In this document: positions 8,333 to 15,506 of the stretch, piece by piece
Layout of the letters: every line of letters begins with the position of its first letter
How positions within the stretch are numbered: the stretch's first letter is position 1
Notes under the pieces: generated by a model
What the model saw: only the letters and a program-made list of their open reading frames with translations
Databases searched by the model: none
What the model was told of the DNA's origin: nothing
Assembly: GCA_905203645.1 (NCBI GenBank)
Contig: CAJKWP010000007.1
Coordinates: forward strand, 1 to 28,281
DNA from: an uncultured Christensenella sp.
GTDB taxonomy: Bacteria; Bacillota; Clostridia; Christensenellales; UBA1242
Direction of reading: 5' to 3'
Length of the DNA: 28,281 nucleotides
Made by a program: the position numbers and the translations under genes

Positions 8333-8361
8333 GTATTTTGTCAAAAAAAAGTAGCATACTA
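8333..8361 (+). promoter_or_regulatory. Sigma-G-like (forespore) promoter of gpr
   Basis: CATACTA (8355-8361) matches the Bacillus sigma-G -10 consensus CATNMTA at every position. GTATT (8333-8337), 17 bases upstream, matches four of five positions of the -35 consensus GHATR. The ATG of gpr is 17 bases downstream with AAGGA between. gpr of Bacillus is known to be transcribed by sigma-F/sigma-G. Confidence 0.6.
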
Positions 8362-8377
8362 AGCACAAGGAAATGTT

Positions 8378-9121
8378 ATGCAAAAATTTTATGACGAAGA
8401 ACCAAGCACAGATTTGAAAAATAACTTTTTTGACATCGATGACAAATTCAGTCATCAAGTTTCGGTCGCTTCCAGTTTTGTAAAAACCGAGGCACAAAAA
8501 AATGAAACCGGCAGGGAAATAGGTGACTATATTATCATCAATTCACCAAACTTTTTGTACGGCGACGACGTGGTCACGGAATACACCCAAAAGATTTTTT
8601 TCAAGCACTTCAAAAGGTTTGTAAAATCAAAACCCAAAAAAGTTTTGGTTGCGGGAATCGGAAACGAATACGTCGAATCCGACTGCTTTGGACCGCTGTG
8701 TGTGAACAAACTTGAACTCAAAAAAAATCTGTTCGCAATCAAACCCAACGTTTTTGAAAACACAAACATACTTTCGTTTGATGTAGTTGATGGAATTTGC
8801 AAAGTTGTCAAACCCGATTTGGTGGTCTTGGTTGACAGTTTGGGCACAAAAAATATCAAAAGACTTACTTGCTCTTTTCAACTTACAAATATTGGTCTTT
8901 TGCCTGGTGGTGCACTTGGCGATACAAACAAAACCATAAACAAAAAAAATCTTGGCGTCGATTGCCTTGTCATTGGCGTTCCAGCAATGATTTTTGCTGG
9001 CGGACTTGATCCAAATTTGCCCGCAAGATACAAAAATATAATTCTGACGCCAAAAGACGTCAGAATTACACTTGATTCTTGCGCACAAATAGTTTGCAAC
9101 GCAATATCCAAATTTTTGTAA
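8378..9121 (+). CDS. gpr: Germination protease GPR (peptidase A25), short form
   Basis: GPR degrades small acid-soluble spore proteins at germination. Despite a length of 247 residues (Bacillus forms are about 370), the core is recognisable: STDL near residue 10 (the RTDLA prosequence motif), GREIGDYIIINSPNF (45-59), GIGNEYVESDCFGPL (93-107), LVDSLGTKNIKRL (151-163), NIGLLPGGALGDTNKTINKKNLGVD and VIGVPAMIFA. Asp102 and Asp153 align with the two catalytic aspartates of the A25 family (Asp127 and Asp193 in Bacillus). AAGGA at 8367-8371 supports the ATG. The gene sits divergent to rpsT, as expected. The C-terminal region is strongly shortened. It implies that the host makes endospores. Confidence 0.9.
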   Translation: MQKFYDEEPSTDLKNNFFDIDDKFSHQVSVASSFVKTEAQKNETGREIGDYIIINSPNFLYGDDVVTEYTQKIFFKHFKRFVKSKPKKVLVAGIGNEYVESDCFGPLCVNKLELKKNLFAIKPNVFENTNILSFDVVDGICKVVKPDLVVLVDSLGTKNIKRLTCSFQLTNIGLLPGGALGDTNKTINKKNLGVDCLVIGVPAMIFAGGLDPNLPARYKNIILTPKDVRITLDSCAQIVCNAISKFL

Positions 9122-9122
9122 A

Positions 9123-9782
9123 TTATTGTTGCGCGCCAGGGCAAACTGCGGTTGGATAAAGTGGCAACTCGGCTGCACCAGGGCAAACCGCTTCGGGCGC
9201 CGCTTGACATGCTGGGATAGTTGGATATCCATAACTTGGAACCAGCATATCAACTTGTGCTGTCACTTTCAAAATAATTTGCACACACGCTGTAAGTGTA
9301 AATGTGTCGGGAGCAGTAAATGTTCCGATAGTTGACGAGAATGTTCCCACAACTTTGATTTGAATTGGTGAAAGTGATGGTTGTGGAACAAACAAAATCA
9401 CATTTTGACTTGTTTGATAAGTACTGGTGGCTGTCCCCAAAACGCCGTTTGCATCACGATAGTTGATAATTACCGGAATTGTTACTGTTGCACTTACATA
9501 CGCATAGTTTGGTCTGTCAGCAATACGATCGATAATTACGTTTGAAATCGTTGCTTGACTTGTTGGATCGGTTTCAGCCGAAATAAACGTCAATGGCAAT
9601 GTTGGGTTTGCAGGATTGAAATTGGTCGCTGTAAGAGGAACCCCCGTTACCGTTTCGTTTCTTACACAAGCATCAAAAACTTTTGTAACTTCGATAAGTG
9701 CTTTTTCGCAAATTCCGTTGTTTGGGTTGCCACAAATTGGTCCCGGTCTGTTGGGATTTGTGTTGTTGATGTAAAAAGACAT
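9123..9782 (-). CDS. Cys-containing protein, candidate spore-surface component
   Basis: The 219-residue product has no signal peptide or membrane segment. The N-terminus is Asn/Pro/Gly-rich with paired cysteines (ICGNPNNGICEK), then KVFDACVRNETVTGVPL. A beta-rich middle with many Thr and Val residues (NYAYVSATVTIPVIINY) follows. The Cys/Pro-rich C-terminus carries AVCPGA twice. I do not recognise a Pfam family with certainty, though similar small proteins of unknown role are found in Clostridia. A very strong ribosome binding site (AAGGAGG) lies five bases before ATG, and a sigma-K-like promoter lies just upstream. It converges on gpr with a one-base gap and no terminator. Late mother-cell expression and a coat or exosporium role are inferred from promoter and composition only. 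Confidence 0.75.
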   Translation of the reverse strand: MSFYINNTNPNRPGPICGNPNNGICEKALIEVTKVFDACVRNETVTGVPLTATNFNPANPTLPLTFISAETDPTSQATISNVIIDRIADRPNYAYVSATVTIPVIINYRDANGVLGTATSTYQTSQNVILFVPQPSLSPIQIKVVGTFSSTIGTFTAPDTFTLTACVQIILKVTAQVDMLVPSYGYPTIPACQAAPEAVCPGAAELPLYPTAVCPGAQQ

Positions 9783-9809
9783 AAAAACCTCCTTGATTTT
9801 CGTTCATAA

Positions 9810-9837
9810 TAGGATATGCAAGCGTTTTTATTTGTGT
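9810..9837 (-). promoter_or_regulatory. Sigma-K-like (late mother-cell) promoter
   Basis: On the minus strand, CATATCCTA (9818-9810) fits the Bacillus sigma-K -10 consensus CATANNNTA exactly. An AC dinucleotide (9837-9836) sits 17 bases upstream, as expected for the -35 element. The predicted start leaves a leader of about 20 bases carrying AAGGAGG. No sigma-A promoter of comparable quality is seen for this gene. Confidence 0.5.
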
Positions 9838-9856
9838 GATTATTTTTGTCAATTTG

Positions 9857-9886
9857 TTGTTTAAAGATTTTTGGTTGTGATATAAT
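9857..9886 (+). promoter_or_regulatory. Sigma-A promoter of gap
   Basis: TTGTTT (9857-9862), 18 bases, and a perfect TATAAT (9881-9886) precede the AAAGGAG ribosome binding site at 9895-9901. Confidence 0.7.
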
Positions 9887-9907
9887 AATTTTGTAAAGGA
9901 GAATATT

Positions 9908-10915
9908 ATGGAAAAAATAAAAATAGGAATTAACGGCTTCGGTCGTATAGGGCGCTTGGCACTTCGTGAAATGCTTTCAAGGAAAAATATGCAGGTTGTT
10001 GCAATCAATGACCCATTCTTGACGGCTGACTATGCGGCATATATGCTGGAATATGACACGGTTCACGGCAAGTTTGACCGCAAAATAAAATCGACCGAAA
10101 ACGAACTTGTTGTCGACAACAAAAAAATAAAATTTTACACCGAAAAAGAACCCGCACTTATCCCATGGGGCAAGGACGGCATAGATATCGTTTTGGAATG
10201 CACTGGCAAATTTACAAGTTATGAAGGCGCCGAAGCACACCTTAAGGCAGGCGCAAAAAAGGTTGTTATCTCTGCACCTGGCAAAAATATGCCAATGTTC
10301 GTTATGGGCGTAAACCAAGACACTTACACACCTGACATGAAAATAGTTTCAAACGCAAGTTGCACAACAAACTGCCTTGCACCACTTGTAAAAGTCGTAA
10401 ACGACGCGTTTGGCATTGAAGAAGGACTTATGTCCACGGTTCACGCAACAACTGCAACGCAACTTACTGTTGACGGCTCTTCCAAAAAAGATTGGCGTGG
10501 TGGCCGTGCCGCTTCGGCAAACATCATTCCATCGTCAACTGGCGCCGCAAAAGCGGTCGGCGAAGTTATCCCAGAAATGAAGGGCAAGTTGACGGGCATG
10601 AGTTTCCGTGTTCCGACAATCAACGTTTCGGTTGTCGACTTAACTTGCAGACTGAAAAAACCAACAACTATGGAAGCGATAGTAAAAGCGTTCAAAAAAG
10701 CCGAAAAAGGCGAACTCAACGGCATAGTCGGCGTTTGCGAACAACCATTGGTTTCATCGGACTTTATCGGTGAAAGACGTACTTGCGTGTTTGACGTAAA
10801 GGCTTCGATTATGCTCAATCCAACTTTTGTAAAATTGGTCGCTTGGTATGACAACGAATGGGGTTATTCTTGCAAACTGGTTGATTTGGTTGAACATATC
10901 GCGCTTGCAAAATAA
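9908..10915 (+). CDS. gap: Glyceraldehyde-3-phosphate dehydrogenase (NAD-type, glycolytic)
   Basis: Oxidises and phosphorylates glyceraldehyde 3-phosphate to 1,3-bisphosphoglycerate. The 335-residue protein is the normal length. It has the Rossmann motif INGFGRIGR (8-16), acidic Asp35 in AINDPF that favours NAD, the active-site SNASCTTNCLAP with Cys152, and His179 in STVHATTATQ. The C-terminal WYDNEWGYSCKLVDLVEHIA is also typical. AAAGGAG six bases before ATG supports the start. It has its own promoter and a strong downstream terminator, so it is monocistronic; the usual partners pgk and tpiA are absent from the window. Codon choice is richer in G+C than the flanks, as often in highly expressed genes. 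Confidence 0.98.
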   Translation: MEKIKIGINGFGRIGRLALREMLSRKNMQVVAINDPFLTADYAAYMLEYDTVHGKFDRKIKSTENELVVDNKKIKFYTEKEPALIPWGKDGIDIVLECTGKFTSYEGAEAHLKAGAKKVVISAPGKNMPMFVMGVNQDTYTPDMKIVSNASCTTNCLAPLVKVVNDAFGIEEGLMSTVHATTATQLTVDGSSKKDWRGGRAASANIIPSSTGAAKAVGEVIPEMKGKLTGMSFRVPTINVSVVDLTCRLKKPTTMEAIVKAFKKAEKGELNGIVGVCEQPLVSSDFIGERRTCVFDVKASIMLNPTFVKLVAWYDNEWGYSCKLVDLVEHIALAK

Positions 10916-10940
10916 CTTTTATGTTCAAGATTTCAAATCA

Positions 10941-10975
10941 AAAAAATCATACGCAACACACGTATGATTTTTTTT
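10941..10975. terminator. Bidirectional terminator after gap
   Basis: A 13-base perfect stem (10941-10953 with 10961-10973, core ATCATACG/CGTATGAT) and a seven-base CAACACA loop have an A-run on one side and a T-run on the other. It serves gap and the convergent E2-like gene. Confidence 0.93.
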
Positions 10976-10987
10976 CGTTCAAATCTT

Positions 10988-11848
10988 TTATGCTTCCGGA
11001 TCAACGGGCAATTCTTCAAGCGGTTCTTCCAAAAGTGAAGGGTTTGAAATGTATTTCGAACCGACGCGAATCGATTTCGAATAATAAAGTCCGTCGCAAA
11101 TACGTTCGTCGACGACAAGTCCAAGTTTTATGACCTTGCCGACTTCGACGTTTCCAAACAAATCAATGCAGGGTTCAAACCTTTCCTTTCCGATCGCAAC
11201 AAACAATCCAGTCGTACCCAAATCGTAAAGGTGGTGATAAACGTATCCCGCACCAATTGACTTCATGTTTGTAACAAAACAACTTGTATGGAAGGGGCTG
11301 AGTTCAATAACCGACTTTGGAAGAATCCCCCATTTGTCCATAAGTTTGACCATGCCAAACGCAGGATTCAAAATAAAGTGTGGCATTTTCAAAAATCTGC
11401 GTGCAAATTTGTCTGTTTTGTTTTCGACGTTCGCAACGGAATTTTTTGCAATCTCACTGTCAATCATATCCTTGATTTCAAGCAAAGTTTCCTTTCCCGT
11501 AAACCCGATTTTCAAAGTCGTTTCTTCACCTTCGTCCGAAAGATGACGTTTGATTGCAAACGAAATATAAATTTTTTCACGGCGATAAATGCGACCGTTC
11601 ATAACAAAACGATTGAGTTTCGGTCTTAACGCATACATCCTTACGATGCCTGCAATGAACACGTGCATATACGTGTATTTGATACCCTGTGCAAGACGTT
11701 CTTTTATAAATCGGTCGATTTCTTCACACCTTATGTCCTTGACCATTTCAACTTGCGAATCGTAACGCTTTTTCATAACGTAACTTGTAAAACGCAAAAT
11801 AGGGTCGACGTTCTTCAATTTTTTTCCATCACTGCGAAATCCAAACAT
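10988..11848 (-). CDS. Stand-alone E2-type acyltransferase-fold protein lacking the catalytic His
   Basis: The 286-residue protein resembles the catalytic domain of 2-oxoacid dehydrogenase E2 subunits and chloramphenicol acetyltransferase. Similarity includes RPKLNRFVMNGRIYRREKIYI (75-95) and a C-terminal VVDERICDGLYYSK (245-258) where E2 enzymes have DHRxxDG. The catalytic His is Glu248 here, while the Asp and Gly of the motif (252-253) remain. No lipoyl or peripheral-subunit-binding domain is present, and no E1 or E3 genes are nearby. It is therefore unlikely to act in a classical dehydrogenase complex; the substrate is unknown. The ATG has AAGGA upstream and a consensus sigma-A promoter precedes it. 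Lone E2-like proteins of this kind occur in Clostridia, without a settled role as far as I know. Confidence 0.8.
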   Translation of the reverse strand: MFGFRSDGKKLKNVDPILRFTSYVMKKRYDSQVEMVKDIRCEEIDRFIKERLAQGIKYTYMHVFIAGIVRMYALRPKLNRFVMNGRIYRREKIYISFAIKRHLSDEGEETTLKIGFTGKETLLEIKDMIDSEIAKNSVANVENKTDKFARRFLKMPHFILNPAFGMVKLMDKWGILPKSVIELSPFHTSCFVTNMKSIGAGYVYHHLYDLGTTGLFVAIGKERFEPCIDLFGNVEVGKVIKLGLVVDERICDGLYYSKSIRVGSKYISNPSLLEEPLEELPVDPEA

Positions 11849-11872
11849 ATTTTTTCCTTTTTTATCTTTTGA

Positions 11873-11901
11873 ATTATATAATATAAAAACCTATTTGTCA
11901 A
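11873..11901 (-). promoter_or_regulatory. Perfect-consensus sigma-A promoter of the E2-like gene
   Basis: Minus strand: TTGACA (11901-11896), exactly 17 bases, TATAAT (11878-11873). Both hexamers match consensus at all positions, suggesting strong constitutive transcription. Confidence 0.9.
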
Positions 11902-11957
11902 ACAATCAAAAAATACCGTAAAAAACAATTTTTTTTGCGTTTTGACTTTAATTTTTT

Positions 11958-11987
11958 TTGTAAATATTTTTTTTGTTGTGATAAAAT
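11958..11987 (+). promoter_or_regulatory. Sigma-A-like promoter of gpmI
   Basis: TTGTAA (11958-11963), 18 bases, TAAAAT (11982-11987), followed by the AAAGGAG ribosome binding site ending at 12000. Confidence 0.55.
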
Positions 11988-12006
11988 ACAAAAAAAGGAG
12001 AAAATT

Positions 12007-13509
12007 ATGGTCACTTTGGTTGTTATGGACGGCTTGGGTTATCGCACGGAAGAATACGGAAACGCAGTTTTGGCGGCGGGAATGCCAAATATGGACAAAC
12101 TCAAAGCCATGTTTCCGTTTACAACGTTGCAATGCTGCGGAAGGGCGGTCGGCTTGGAAGAAGGTCAAATGGGCGGAAGCGAAGTCGGTCACCTGAATAT
12201 GGGCGCAGGCAGAGTGGTTTTCCAAGATTTGACAAAAATAAACAACAGCATCGAAGACGGCAGTTTTTTTGAAAACAAAGTCCTTTTGGACGCAATAAAT
12301 CATATCAAACTGACCGGCGGAAAATTGCATATCATGGGATTGTTGTCCGACGGCGGAATACACAGCAAAACGTCGCACCTGAAAGCGCTTGTCGACCTTG
12401 CGCAAAAACACAACGTCAAAAATATCTGTATCCACGCTTTCACGGACGGTCGTGACACACTCAAAGACAGCGGTATAAACTTTGTAAAACAGACCGAAGC
12501 GTATCTTCCAAGCAACGCCCGCATTTGCACCGTTATGGGCAGATTTTACGCAATGGACCGCGAACAAAGATACGATCGCACTCAAAAAGCGTACGACGCA
12601 CTTGTGCTTGGCAGAGCGGACAATTATTTCCAATCCGCACAAGAATATTTGAAGCAAAGTTATTCTAGCGGCGTCTTTGACGAATTTGTCGAACCTTGCA
12701 TCATCGGCAAACCGCAAAAAATCGAAAGCGGCGACAGCGTAATATTTTTCAATTATCGCGCGGACAGGGCAAGGGAACTTACCCAAGCGATTGCCGAACA
12801 AAACGTTCAAAGTATGCAACTGGCACGCCTGCACGACGTTTATTACGTTTGCTTTACCCAATACAACAAAGATTTCAAAAACGTGCATATCGCGTTCGCA
12901 CCCGAAACGGTCGATGACAACCTTGCTTGTATCCTCAGCCAAAACGGCAAAAAACAATATCATATTTCCGAAACGACAAAGTACGCACACGTTACGTTCT
13001 TCTTCAACGGAGGCATAGAAAAACCGTATCCCGGTGAAGACAGGCTTTTGATCGAAAGCGAAAACGTCAAAAATTTTGCCGAAACACCAAATATGAAAGC
13101 GGTCGAAATAACACAAAACGTACTTGAACAACTCAGCACCGGCAAATACGACTTTGTCATCGTAAATCTTTCAAATGCGGATATGGTCGGACACACGGGC
13201 GACTTTGAAGCAACCAAACAAGCGGTAAGAATGGTTGACAAATGCGCTTATGCTATCGCACTTGCAACGCTTTCGATTGGCGGCGATTGTATCGTAACCG
13301 CCGACCACGGCAACGCCGACATTATGCTTGACAAGGACGGCAACATCGTAACTTCGCACAGTATGTCACCGGTTCCGCTTTATCTTGTGAGTCAAAGATA
13401 CAAAGACCAAAAACTTTGTGCCGACGGCAAACTTGCAAATATCGCGCCAACAATTTTGAAACTGTTGGATTTGCAGATTCCGGCGTCCATGGACAAACCG
13501 CTGTTTTGA
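12007..13509 (+). CDS. gpmI: Cofactor-independent phosphoglycerate mutase
   Basis: Interconverts 3- and 2-phosphoglycerate using two Mn ions and a phosphoserine intermediate. The 500-residue product starts at the ATG after AAAGGAG, giving MVTLVVMDGLGYR with metal ligand Asp8. The catalytic Ser58 lies in QMGGSEVGHLNMGAGR; the usual Asn before the Ser is Gly. Later motifs are FTDGRD (substrate loop), RFYAMDRE, NYRADRARE, SNADMVGHTGD and TADHGNAD, all expected in the alkaline-phosphatase-superfamily fold. A longer in-frame extension to 11935 would run through the promoter and is rejected. It is monocistronic here instead of lying between tpiA and eno. Base composition is higher in G+C than the flanking genes. 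Confidence 0.97.
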   Translation: MVTLVVMDGLGYRTEEYGNAVLAAGMPNMDKLKAMFPFTTLQCCGRAVGLEEGQMGGSEVGHLNMGAGRVVFQDLTKINNSIEDGSFFENKVLLDAINHIKLTGGKLHIMGLLSDGGIHSKTSHLKALVDLAQKHNVKNICIHAFTDGRDTLKDSGINFVKQTEAYLPSNARICTVMGRFYAMDREQRYDRTQKAYDALVLGRADNYFQSAQEYLKQSYSSGVFDEFVEPCIIGKPQKIESGDSVIFFNYRADRARELTQAIAEQNVQSMQLARLHDVYYVCFTQYNKDFKNVHIAFAPETVDDNLACILSQNGKKQYHISETTKYAHVTFFFNGGIEKPYPGEDRLLIESENVKNFAETPNMKAVEITQNVLEQLSTGKYDFVIVNLSNADMVGHTGDFEATKQAVRMVDKCAYAIALATLSIGGDCIVTADHGNADIMLDKDGNIVTSHSMSPVPLYLVSQRYKDQKLCADGKLANIAPTILKLLDLQIPASMDKPLF

Positions 13510-13564
13510 CAATTTGAAAATCAAAACGTGTTCAAAAATATCTTGAAATATCTGCAAAACAAAA

Positions 13565-13600
13565 AAAAGTCACCGAATTTCGATGACTTTTGTTTTTTTT
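13565..13600. terminator. Bidirectional terminator between gpmI and the hicB-like gene
   Basis: AAAAGTCA (13565-13572) pairs with TGACTTTT (13584-13591); an inner CGA/TCG stem follows one mismatch. T-rich runs lie to the right (13588-13601), and the complementary A-run lies to the left for the minus-strand transcript. Confidence 0.85.
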
Positions 13601-13612
13601 TCGCTTTGTATG

Positions 13613-13888
13613 TTACTTCTTTTTTATGTCTTTTTCGCAAAGCGACACAGAAAGCAACATTGTGTTTGCGTTTTTGTATTTTTTTGCGATGTCTTCAAAC
13701 TTGGAAGGGAATTCCACGTCCATGTCAAATTTCAAAGCATAGGTGCAGTATGCACGCAAATAATCCTTGGCATACAAATACGCTTCCTCAATATTGTTGC
13801 CTTCGGTTGTAAGATTAAGGTCGGGTATCAAAACTTTGTATTCATCTTCACTTTTAAAAAATACAGCAGGATAGATATAGTGAATCAT
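13613..13888 (-). CDS. HicB-like protein (orphan antitoxin-type fold)
   Basis: The 91-residue protein begins MIHYIYPAVFFKSEDEYKV and continues IPDLNLTTEGNNIEEAYLYAKDYL. This is the partial RNase-H-like fold of the HicB antitoxin family (YPAVF...PDLP.C.T.G.T.EEA..NA). The C-terminal 40 residues are charged and show no clear DNA-binding helix-turn-helix. No HicA-type toxin gene is adjacent on either side, so it is an orphan. Such solitary HicB-like proteins are common in Firmicutes and their role is unclear. The start is set by GGGAGG nine bases upstream; the open frame runs on upstream to 14242 but crosses the gene's own promoter. Confidence 0.8.
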   Translation of the reverse strand: MIHYIYPAVFFKSEDEYKVLIPDLNLTTEGNNIEEAYLYAKDYLRAYCTYALKFDMDVEFPSKFEDIAKKYKNANTMLLSVSLCEKDIKKK

Positions 13889-13913
13889 CAAAAACTGCCT
13901 CCCATTCGCACAT

Positions 13914-13942
13914 ATTTTACCATATAAATATCCATTTCGCAA
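13914..13942 (-). promoter_or_regulatory. Extended -10 promoter of the hicB-like gene
   Basis: Minus strand: TTGCGA (13942-13937), 17 bases, TAAAAT (13919-13914), with TG one base before the -10 box. Confidence 0.6.
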
Positions 13943-14114
13943 ACTTTTATGCCAACTTTTTTGTTTTTGCGATTTTTTTCTTTTTTTGAATACAACCCCA
14001 CCAAAACCAAAACGCGGACTTTTTTGCATTGCTGTCGATTGTTTCAAACTCGGCTTCAACTTTTTGATATATTCGCCCTGAAACGCATTGCAAATCGTTT
14101 TGAAAACTTTGGGA

Positions 14115-14142
14115 TTGACAAAACCAAAATATGTGCTAAAAT
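14115..14142 (+). promoter_or_regulatory. Sigma-A promoter with extended -10
   Basis: Consensus TTGACA (14115-14120), 16 bases, TAAAAT (14137-14142), with TG one base before the -10 element. It precedes the exported protein at 14175. Confidence 0.75.
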
Positions 14143-14174
14143 AAAAATAACAAACAAAAAGAGAGATTTGATTT

Positions 14175-15329
14175 ATGGCAGAAAACGAAAAGAAAAACAA
14201 AAAGGGCCTGAAAACCGTACTTGCCTTTATGGGATTGGGCATTTTGGCGGTCGGTGCACTTGTCGGAATAAAAATGGTTGACAGGTCAAAAGGTCCAAAT
14301 ACACCACCAATCGTGGAAGTTAATCCGGGTGGTGGCGAACAACAAGGTGGCCAACAACAAGGCGGCGGCGAACAACAAGAAATTCAACTTGCAAAACCAG
14401 CAAACCTTGCGTTTGACGAAAAAAACGGCGTGCTTAGTTGGGACAGCGTCGACCATGCAAACGGATACACCGTGACAATCGACAACAACAAATTTCAAAC
14501 AAATACAAATTCTTACGTGTTCGAAGTCCCTGCCGAAGCAAACGACGGCGAAAAAATCATATTTGAAGTGAGCGCCAACGCAAGCAAAGGTTATACTGCC
14601 AGCGAAAAAACAACACTTGAACACACAATCAGCATGCAACAAGAAAAACTCAAACAGGAAATCTTTGAAAATCTTAAAGCCGGCTTTGAGTATGGAATGC
14701 AAAAAAAATATATGGAAAACGCTATTACTCGCATCGACCACGTTACTTACACAAATCACAAACTGTTTATATACGGTTCCAATCCCGAAGGTGGAAATTT
14801 TGCAGACTTAACCTTCGATTTGACTGGACTTTGCGATTTTGAAAACGCGGATACTTTGGAACAACTCAAAATCGCAAGTTCATACCTTACAAAAGTGGAC
14901 AAAAAAAATATAAAGCACGGATCATCTTCTATACAGACAAACAACGCCGTACACGATCTGATGCTTGCCGCTCCAAGGAACAACAGTTTACTTTCCAATC
15001 TTTACAAAAGCGGTTATACAATTACAAAGTTGTCGACTTCGGAATACAGAATGGGTGATTACGTTATGAATATAACCGGAGTTTATAAGTGTCAAAAGGG
15101 TGACGATATAAAAATTATTTCAACAATCAACAACTGTGATTTGATATCCTATTACAAAGATTTTGGAGTAACCTTTGAAGAAGCGGTTATGTCCGAAAAA
15201 GCGTATGCAAATTTCAAAGAAAGCAGTACAATAGTATTTTCACAAGCGGGTATGGATTATCAAAACTATTTGGACAGCGTCGAACAAAACTTTGATATGT
15301 CTTACAGCCAATCGGAAATGAGCAGATAA
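14175..15329 (+). CDS. Membrane-anchored extracellular protein with Gly/Gln linker and FN3-like domain
   Basis: The 384-residue product has a charged start (MAENEKKNKKG), one membrane segment (VLAFMGLGILAVGALVGI, residues 15-32) and an external Pro/Gly/Gln-rich linker (40-70). A short beta domain follows at about 73-155, resembling fibronectin type III-like folds: KPANLAFDEKNGVLSWDSV, then GYTVTIDN and a TNSYVFEVP edge. Residues 155-384 are not recognised; they mix helices with beta segments such as YVMNITGVYKCQKGDDIKI. The topology suggests a surface-exposed protein anchored by an uncleaved signal. It has its own promoter and terminator; the ribosome binding site is weak (GAGAG). It may belong with the neighbouring exported proteins at 15507, 19565 and 20674, but I cannot assign a function. 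Confidence 0.75.
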   Translation: MAENEKKNKKGLKTVLAFMGLGILAVGALVGIKMVDRSKGPNTPPIVEVNPGGGEQQGGQQQGGGEQQEIQLAKPANLAFDEKNGVLSWDSVDHANGYTVTIDNNKFQTNTNSYVFEVPAEANDGEKIIFEVSANASKGYTASEKTTLEHTISMQQEKLKQEIFENLKAGFEYGMQKKYMENAITRIDHVTYTNHKLFIYGSNPEGGNFADLTFDLTGLCDFENADTLEQLKIASSYLTKVDKKNIKHGSSSIQTNNAVHDLMLAAPRNNSLLSNLYKSGYTITKLSTSEYRMGDYVMNITGVYKCQKGDDIKIISTINNCDLISYYKDFGVTFEEAVMSEKAYANFKESSTIVFSQAGMDYQNYLDSVEQNFDMSYSQSEMSR

Positions 15330-15358
15330 AAATTAAAAGATATATAATATAGTTAAAC

Positions 15359-15401
15359 AAGGCAAAATTGATGCAAAGCGTACGATTTTGCCTTATTTTT
15401 T
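15359..15401 (+). terminator. Rho-independent terminator
   Basis: AAGGCAAAATTG (15359-15370) pairs with CGATTTTGCCTT (15383-15394) through 12 pairs including one G-U, with a 12-base loop and a following ATTTTTTT. Confidence 0.85.
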
Positions 15402-15469
15402 TGAAAATAATTTTAGTTTTTTATTTTTTTTACATATTTTTATCAATATTTTTTTTTGTGTTTCAAAAC

Positions 15470-15498
15470 TTGATAAAAATCAAAAATAATGATACAAT
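15470..15498 (+). promoter_or_regulatory. Sigma-A promoter giving a near-leaderless transcript
   Basis: TTGATA (15470-15475), exactly 17 bases, TACAAT (15493-15498). The predicted start near 15505 is two bases before the ATG at 15507. It supports 15507 as the true start of a gene that is frameshifted further on. Confidence 0.7.
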
Positions 15499-15506
15499 AA
15501 AAACGT

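Noticed and set aside
8627..9253. Minus-strand open frames opposite gpr
   Set aside because: gpr motifs and both catalytic Asp residues define the plus strand; the antisense frame also overlaps the convergent 9123-9782 gene in another frame.
11815..13131. A 438-codon open frame on the minus strand
   Set aside because: It lies antisense to gpmI, whose conserved motifs fix the plus-strand frame; it has no ribosome binding site and its Cys/Phe-rich translation resembles no family.
15336..15400. TATAAT near 15343 plus the following hairpin as a small RNA gene
   Set aside because: No -35 box is present at the right distance and the hairpin is adequately explained as the terminator of the gene ending at 15329.
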